A DNA stretch of 7,371 nt, taken from positions 1-7,371 of the forward strand of contig CAMZBE010000067.1 of the NCBI GenBank assembly GCA_947304475.1. Reading direction: 5' to 3'. The notes under the pieces were generated by a model. That model was given only the letters and a program-made list of their open reading frames with translations. It was not told where the DNA came from and ran no database searches. Source of the DNA: an uncultured Clostridia bacterium. GTDB taxonomy: Bacteria > Bacillota > Clostridia > Oscillospirales > CAG-272. Shown here one piece after another: positions 5,398-7,371 of the stretch; the stretch's first letter is position 1, and each line of letters starts with the position of its first letter. The position numbers were made by a program, and so were the translations under genes.

Positions 5398-6543
5398 ATG
5401 AAAGTGTTCAAAAGACGCAATTCCCTTGCCGGACTATCAATCCTGACTTTTCTTCTCGCTCTGCTCGTCATCGGATCTTTTGCCGGATGCGAGGCTGCTT
5501 CCATGATCCCGGTCAAGAACAGACAGGCAGCGCCCGATCCCGACGACCGGATCGTTGCGGAACAAACGACCGCAAAAGAAACCGATCCGCCGTCCACCAC
5601 GACGCCGGAAGAGATACCGGAACGTCCCCTTTTCTTCAATCCTCTGACAGGTCTTGAAGCGACGGAACTTTCGTCGACTTCAAGACCTGTCGCCGTCTCT
5701 TTCGGCAACACGTCCTACGCTCTGCCGCAGTTCGGGATCGGTCATTCCGACGTTTTACTCGAGTTTCCGATTGAAAACGGCGCTACGCGACTTGTCATGG
5801 TGACGACCGATTACGACGGGCTTGAGAAAATCGGCGGAATTCGTTCGACAAGAGATTACATATCCGACGTGGTGAACGCATTCGACGCGATACAGGTTTA
5901 TGCCGGTACAAGCGACGTTTCCGCTTCCGTCCTGTTTGAAGGGCGCGACACGCTCGATTACCTGACGCAGAACCTGCAATCACTCTGTTACCGCGACACA
6001 TCGCGCATAATGCCGCACAACCTGATGACGACCGGCTCCCTGATCGTTTCCGAAATCGGAAAACTCGGATACCGGACGGACGTACGCGACGGATTTACAG
6101 CACCCTACGCTTTCCCCGACGGAACCAAGAAAGCGCCCGCGGGCGACATGCCCGCGTCCGAGATATCCATCACGTTCTCCCAGACGCAGAACGCGTCTTT
6201 CTCTTACCGGAGCGAGACCGGAAACTATCTTCGCTTCCAACTCGGGGAAAAACAGATCGACGGGATTGACCGGAATACGCTCTCGTTTACGAACGTGATT
6301 GTTCTTTTTTCGGACTGTGCGACCTACGAAAGCGCGAACGGAAGCGAGTTTTCACTCACACTGAACGGAGGGACCGGCAAATGCTTTTCCGACGGAACCG
6401 CGAAGGACGTTTCCTGGCAGATGACGAACGGAGAGTTTACCCTGCTTGACACGGAAGGAAACCGTCTGACCGTAAATCGCGGAACAACCTATATCGGGTT
6501 CGTCCGCATCTCGGATCCGAACGCATTGAAAGTGATTCGCTGA
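5398..6543 (+). CDS. yerB: DUF3048 domain lipoprotein (YerB-like)
   Basis: A 381-residue predicted lipoprotein. The N-terminus KVFKRR is basic, residues 10-30 form a hydrophobic signal segment, and FAGC ends it, with Cys31 as the likely lipidation site (Phe at -3 is slightly unusual). A Pro/Thr/Asp-rich linker (about 44-76) leads to the DUF3048 N-terminal domain: NPLTGL at 81-86, RPVAVSFGN at 96-104, PQFGIGHSDVLLEF at 110-123, KIGGIRSTRDY at 144-154 and FDAIQVYAGTS at 162-172. The C-terminal domain from about 250 holds FRYQ-like GNYLRFQLG, the NVIVLF strand and the closing GTTYIGFVRI segment. YerB-type proteins are anchored outside the membrane; their biochemical role is not established. An AAGGAGGT site at 5385-5392 sets the start. 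It is the second gene after the 97-residue protein and is followed by a strong terminator. An unusually long hairpin lies in its coding sequence. Confidence 0.9.
   Translation: MKVFKRRNSLAGLSILTFLLALLVIGSFAGCEAASMIPVKNRQAAPDPDDRIVAEQTTAKETDPPSTTTPEEIPERPLFFNPLTGLEATELSSTSRPVAVSFGNTSYALPQFGIGHSDVLLEFPIENGATRLVMVTTDYDGLEKIGGIRSTRDYISDVVNAFDAIQVYAGTSDVSASVLFEGRDTLDYLTQNLQSLCYRDTSRIMPHNLMTTGSLIVSEIGKLGYRTDVRDGFTAPYAFPDGTKKAPAGDMPASEISITFSQTQNASFSYRSETGNYLRFQLGEKQIDGIDRNTLSFTNVIVLFSDCATYESANGSEFSLTLNGGTGKCFSDGTAKDVSWQMTNGEFTLLDTEGNRLTVNRGTTYIGFVRISDPNALKVIR
5646..5691. repeat. Long inverted repeat (hairpin) inside the DUF3048 gene
   Basis: The 14-base arm GACAGGTCTTGAAG (5646-5659) is perfectly complementary to CTTCAAGACCTGTC (5678-5691). 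The stem continues with CGACG (5660-5664) against CGTCG (5672-5676), leaving one bulged A (5677) and a 7-base loop (5665-5671). It encodes the conserved PLTGL and RPVA motifs in its two arms. No U-tract follows on either strand, so it does not look like a terminator. Confidence 0.85.
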
Positions 6544-6570
6544 CCGAATCCGCATTCTCTTTTTTTCACC

Positions 6571-6610
6571 AAACGGACCGACGTCGGTTTTCTTCCGTCG
6601 GTCCGTTTTT
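6571..6610 (+). terminator. Rho-independent terminator after the DUF3048 gene
   Basis: ACGGACCGACG (6573-6583) pairs perfectly over 11 bp with CGTCGGTCCGT (6596-6606) across a 12-base loop, and the stem can extend by A-T pairs on both sides. TTTTT and an AT-rich stretch follow. The loop side also holds TCGGT, so the first arm can alternatively fold as the 12-base palindrome ACCGACGTCGGT (6577-6588). It starts 29 bases after the stop codon. Confidence 0.9.
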
Positions 6611-6640
6611 ATATTTATATAAATTATTTTGAAAAAACTC

Positions 6641-6669
6641 TTGACAGAAAACGCGTCGGGTGGTAGAAT
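6641..6669 (+). promoter_or_regulatory. Sigma-A promoter of the rpmG-secE-nusG operon
   Basis: TTGACA at 6641-6646 and TAGAAT at 6664-6669 are 17 bases apart. A TGG directly before the -10 box gives an extended -10 element, and the region upstream of the -35 box (6606-6640) is AT-rich like an UP element. The predicted start is near 6676, with a leader of about 112 bases. It is the only convincing promoter before rpmG. Confidence 0.85.
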
Positions 6670-6674
6670 AGAAA

Positions 6675-6700
6675 CACCTCTTTGATGAGGTGCTTTTTTT
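6675..6700 (+). terminator. Terminator-like hairpin at the 5' end of the rpmG leader
   Basis: CACCTC (6675-6680) and GAGGTG (6687-6692) form a 6-bp stem with loop TTTGAT, followed by C and seven T residues (6694-6700). By shape it is an intrinsic terminator, but it lies at about +1 to +25 of the predicted transcript, directly behind the promoter. It might act as an attenuator, a 5' mRNA-stabilising stem, or a back-up terminator for read-through from upstream. Confidence 0.55.
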
Positions 6701-6773
6701 GTGTGCCCCGACTGGGACCGGGACGCACCGCCTCACAAAACGAGGGAGGTATTCAGGGGAAACCCAATTCTGA
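6701..6773 (+). promoter_or_regulatory. Structured leader of the rpmG-secE-nusG mRNA
   Basis: GTGTGCCCCG (6701-6710) pairs with CGGGACGCAC (6719-6728) with nine of ten positions matched (one G-T, one C/A mismatch). CCTC (6731-6734) can pair with GAGG (6742-6745). TCAG plus GGG (6753-6759) can pair with CCC (6763-6765) and CTGA (6770-6773), ending just before the rpmG ribosome site. I do not recognise a named riboswitch or ribosomal-protein leader. The pairings were found by eye and not folded computationally. Confidence 0.45.
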
Positions 6774-6787
6774 TAGGAGGTGCCGTT

Positions 6788-6937
6788 ATGAGAGTCAAAA
6801 TTACCCTTGCCTGCTCCGAATGCAAGCAACGCAATTATGACACGAAGAAAAACAAGAAGAACGATCCCGATCGCCTTGAGACAAAGAAGTATTGCCGGTT
6901 CTGCCGCAAGCATACCTTGCACAAGGAATCCAAGTAA
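6788..6937 (+). CDS. rpmG: Large-subunit ribosomal protein L33 (bL33), zinc-binding type
   Basis: A 49-residue ribosomal protein starting MRVKITLACSECKQRNYDTK and ending with the usual lysine/histidine-rich tail (KHTLHKESK). It has the two CxxC pairs, CSEC (residues 9-12) and CRFC (36-39), of the zinc-binding form of L33, as opposed to the cysteine-free paralogue made under zinc starvation in some Firmicutes. L33 sits near the E site of the 50S subunit. The start is set by AGGAGGT at 6775-6781, six bases before the ATG; the frame is open upstream, but that part is leader. It is the first gene of the rpmG-secE-nusG operon, a common bacterial order, and has a leader long enough to hold control elements. 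Confidence 0.96.
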   Translation: MRVKITLACSECKQRNYDTKKNKKNDPDRLETKKYCRFCRKHTLHKESK

Positions 6938-6949
6938 GGAGTCAGAGTG

Positions 6950-7249
6950 ATGGCTGAAAACGAAGAAATGAATTCTCCGATCGAAACCGGAGAAACCAAA
7001 ACTCCCGCTCCCAAAAAGAAGGAAACGGCAAAAAAGCCTAACTTCTTCGTGCGGATCGGTCGCCGGCTCAAGAAACTCTGGAGCGACTACAAGAGCGAGA
7101 TGAAAAAGGTCGTCTGGATGCCCTGGAAGGACGTCAAGAAGAACACCGTCCTCGTTCTCTCCGCAGTTCTTGCGCTCGGTATCGTCATCGGTATCGTCGA
7201 TTTCGTCTTCTCCGAGATCCTCGGGGGGATCGCCGGGCTCATCGGTTGA
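6950..7249 (+). CDS. secE: Preprotein translocase subunit SecE
   Basis: SecE clamps the SecY channel and is required for Sec-dependent protein export. The 99-residue protein has an N-terminal polar tail (residues 1-30, first acidic, then Lys/Pro-rich), an amphipathic region (FFVRIGRRLKKLWSDYKSEMKKVVW), and one membrane span (about 65-90, VLVLSAVLALGIVIGIVDFVF), the single-span form normal outside enterobacteria. The conserved hinge reads VVWMPWKDVKKNT; the family more often has Pro directly after the Trp, so the extra Met position is a small variation. The ATG at 6950 is preferred because AAGGAG at 6936-6941 lies eight bases before it; a GTG at 6947 would add one residue and cannot be excluded. 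It follows rpmG by 12 bases and precedes nusG by 14. Confidence 0.95.
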   Translation: MAENEEMNSPIETGETKTPAPKKKETAKKPNFFVRIGRRLKKLWSDYKSEMKKVVWMPWKDVKKNTVLVLSAVLALGIVIGIVDFVFSEILGGIAGLIG

Positions 7250-7263
7250 CGCCCGCTTGAATT

Positions 7264-7371
7264 ATGAGCGATATCAATCAAATGAACCAAGGTCCCAGAT
7301 GGTACGTAGTTCATACGTACTCCGGCTACGAAAACAAGGTCAAGACCAATATTGAGAAGATCGTAGAGAAC
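7264..7371 (+). CDS. nusG: Transcription termination/antitermination factor NusG, N-terminal fragment (cut by window edge)
   Basis: Only the first 36 codons are present. The reading contains RWYVVHTYSGYENKVKTNIE (residues 12-31), the hallmark beginning of the NusG NGN domain, which binds the RNA polymerase clamp and affects pausing, Rho action and coupling to translation. A short hydrophilic extension (MSDINQMNQGP) precedes it. The ATG at 7264 has no clear Shine-Dalgarno sequence in the 14-base gap after secE; neither has the internal ATG at 7282. Translation may depend on ribosomes finishing secE. Its place after rpmG and secE is the usual operon order and supports the call. Confidence 0.95.
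   Translation, partial: MSDINQMNQGPRWYVVHTYSGYENKVKTNIEKIVEN

Noticed and set aside
6134..6156. GC-rich palindrome CGCCCGCGGGCG and a 7-bp stem CGCGGGC/GCCCGCG inside the DUF3048 gene
   Set aside because: It is short and in a locally GC-rich stretch, so chance pairing is likely; far weaker than the 5646-5691 hairpin.
1..7371. tRNA, rRNA, CRISPR arrays, insertion sequences, attachment sites
   Set aside because: I looked on both strands and saw no cloverleaf, regularly spaced repeats, transposase or integrase motif, or terminal inverted repeat pair that would support any of these.

Overview
The window reads as a stretch of core chromosome from a low-to-mid-GC Gram-positive bacterium, most likely an uncultured Clostridia relative (inference). 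Pointers are the TmcAL/YlbM tRNA ligase, a YerB-type DUF3048 lipoprotein, the zinc-type (four-cysteine) L33, strong GGAGG ribosome sites and near-consensus sigma-A promoters with 17-18 base spacers. I see no mobile element, CRISPR array, tRNA, rRNA, frameshift or obviously foreign gene.

Layout. (1) Positions 1-2181, minus strand: a tight operon coaE (dephospho-CoA kinase), an M18 aminopeptidase, and prfA (release factor 1; only its first 37 codons are inside the window). It starts from a perfect TTGACA-N17-TATAAT promoter, and the genes overlap by 4 and 10 bases. (2) 2182-2366: an intergenic gap holding a consensus promoter that points the wrong way, into the 3' end of ackA, and the UUCG-loop terminator of ackA. 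(3) 2367-3578, minus strand: ackA, acetate kinase. (4) 3579-3695: divergent intergenic region with the ackA promoter and a TTTGCA-N2-TGCAAA dyad. (5) 3696-4928, plus strand: tmcAL, which uses acetate and ATP to acetylate the wobble cytidine of elongator tRNA-Met. (6) 4988-6610, plus strand: a two-gene unit with its own promoter and terminator, encoding a 97-residue protein I cannot name and a DUF3048 lipoprotein. (7) 6641-7371, plus strand: start of the rpmG-secE-nusG operon, with a structured leader of about 112 bases.

Functional ties: AckA releases acetate and ATP, the two substrates TmcAL consumes, and the genes are back to back. The coaE and prfA units and the rpmG-secE-nusG unit are housekeeping (CoA synthesis, translation termination, ribosome, protein export, transcription elongation).

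I found no clearly new multi-gene system. The signals that merit a second look are non-coding: a 14+5 bp hairpin inside the DUF3048 gene, a terminator-like hairpin at the very 5' end of the rpmG transcript, the promoter aimed antisense into ackA, and the dyad over the ackA -35 box. The unnamed 97-residue protein is the best protein-level unknown.
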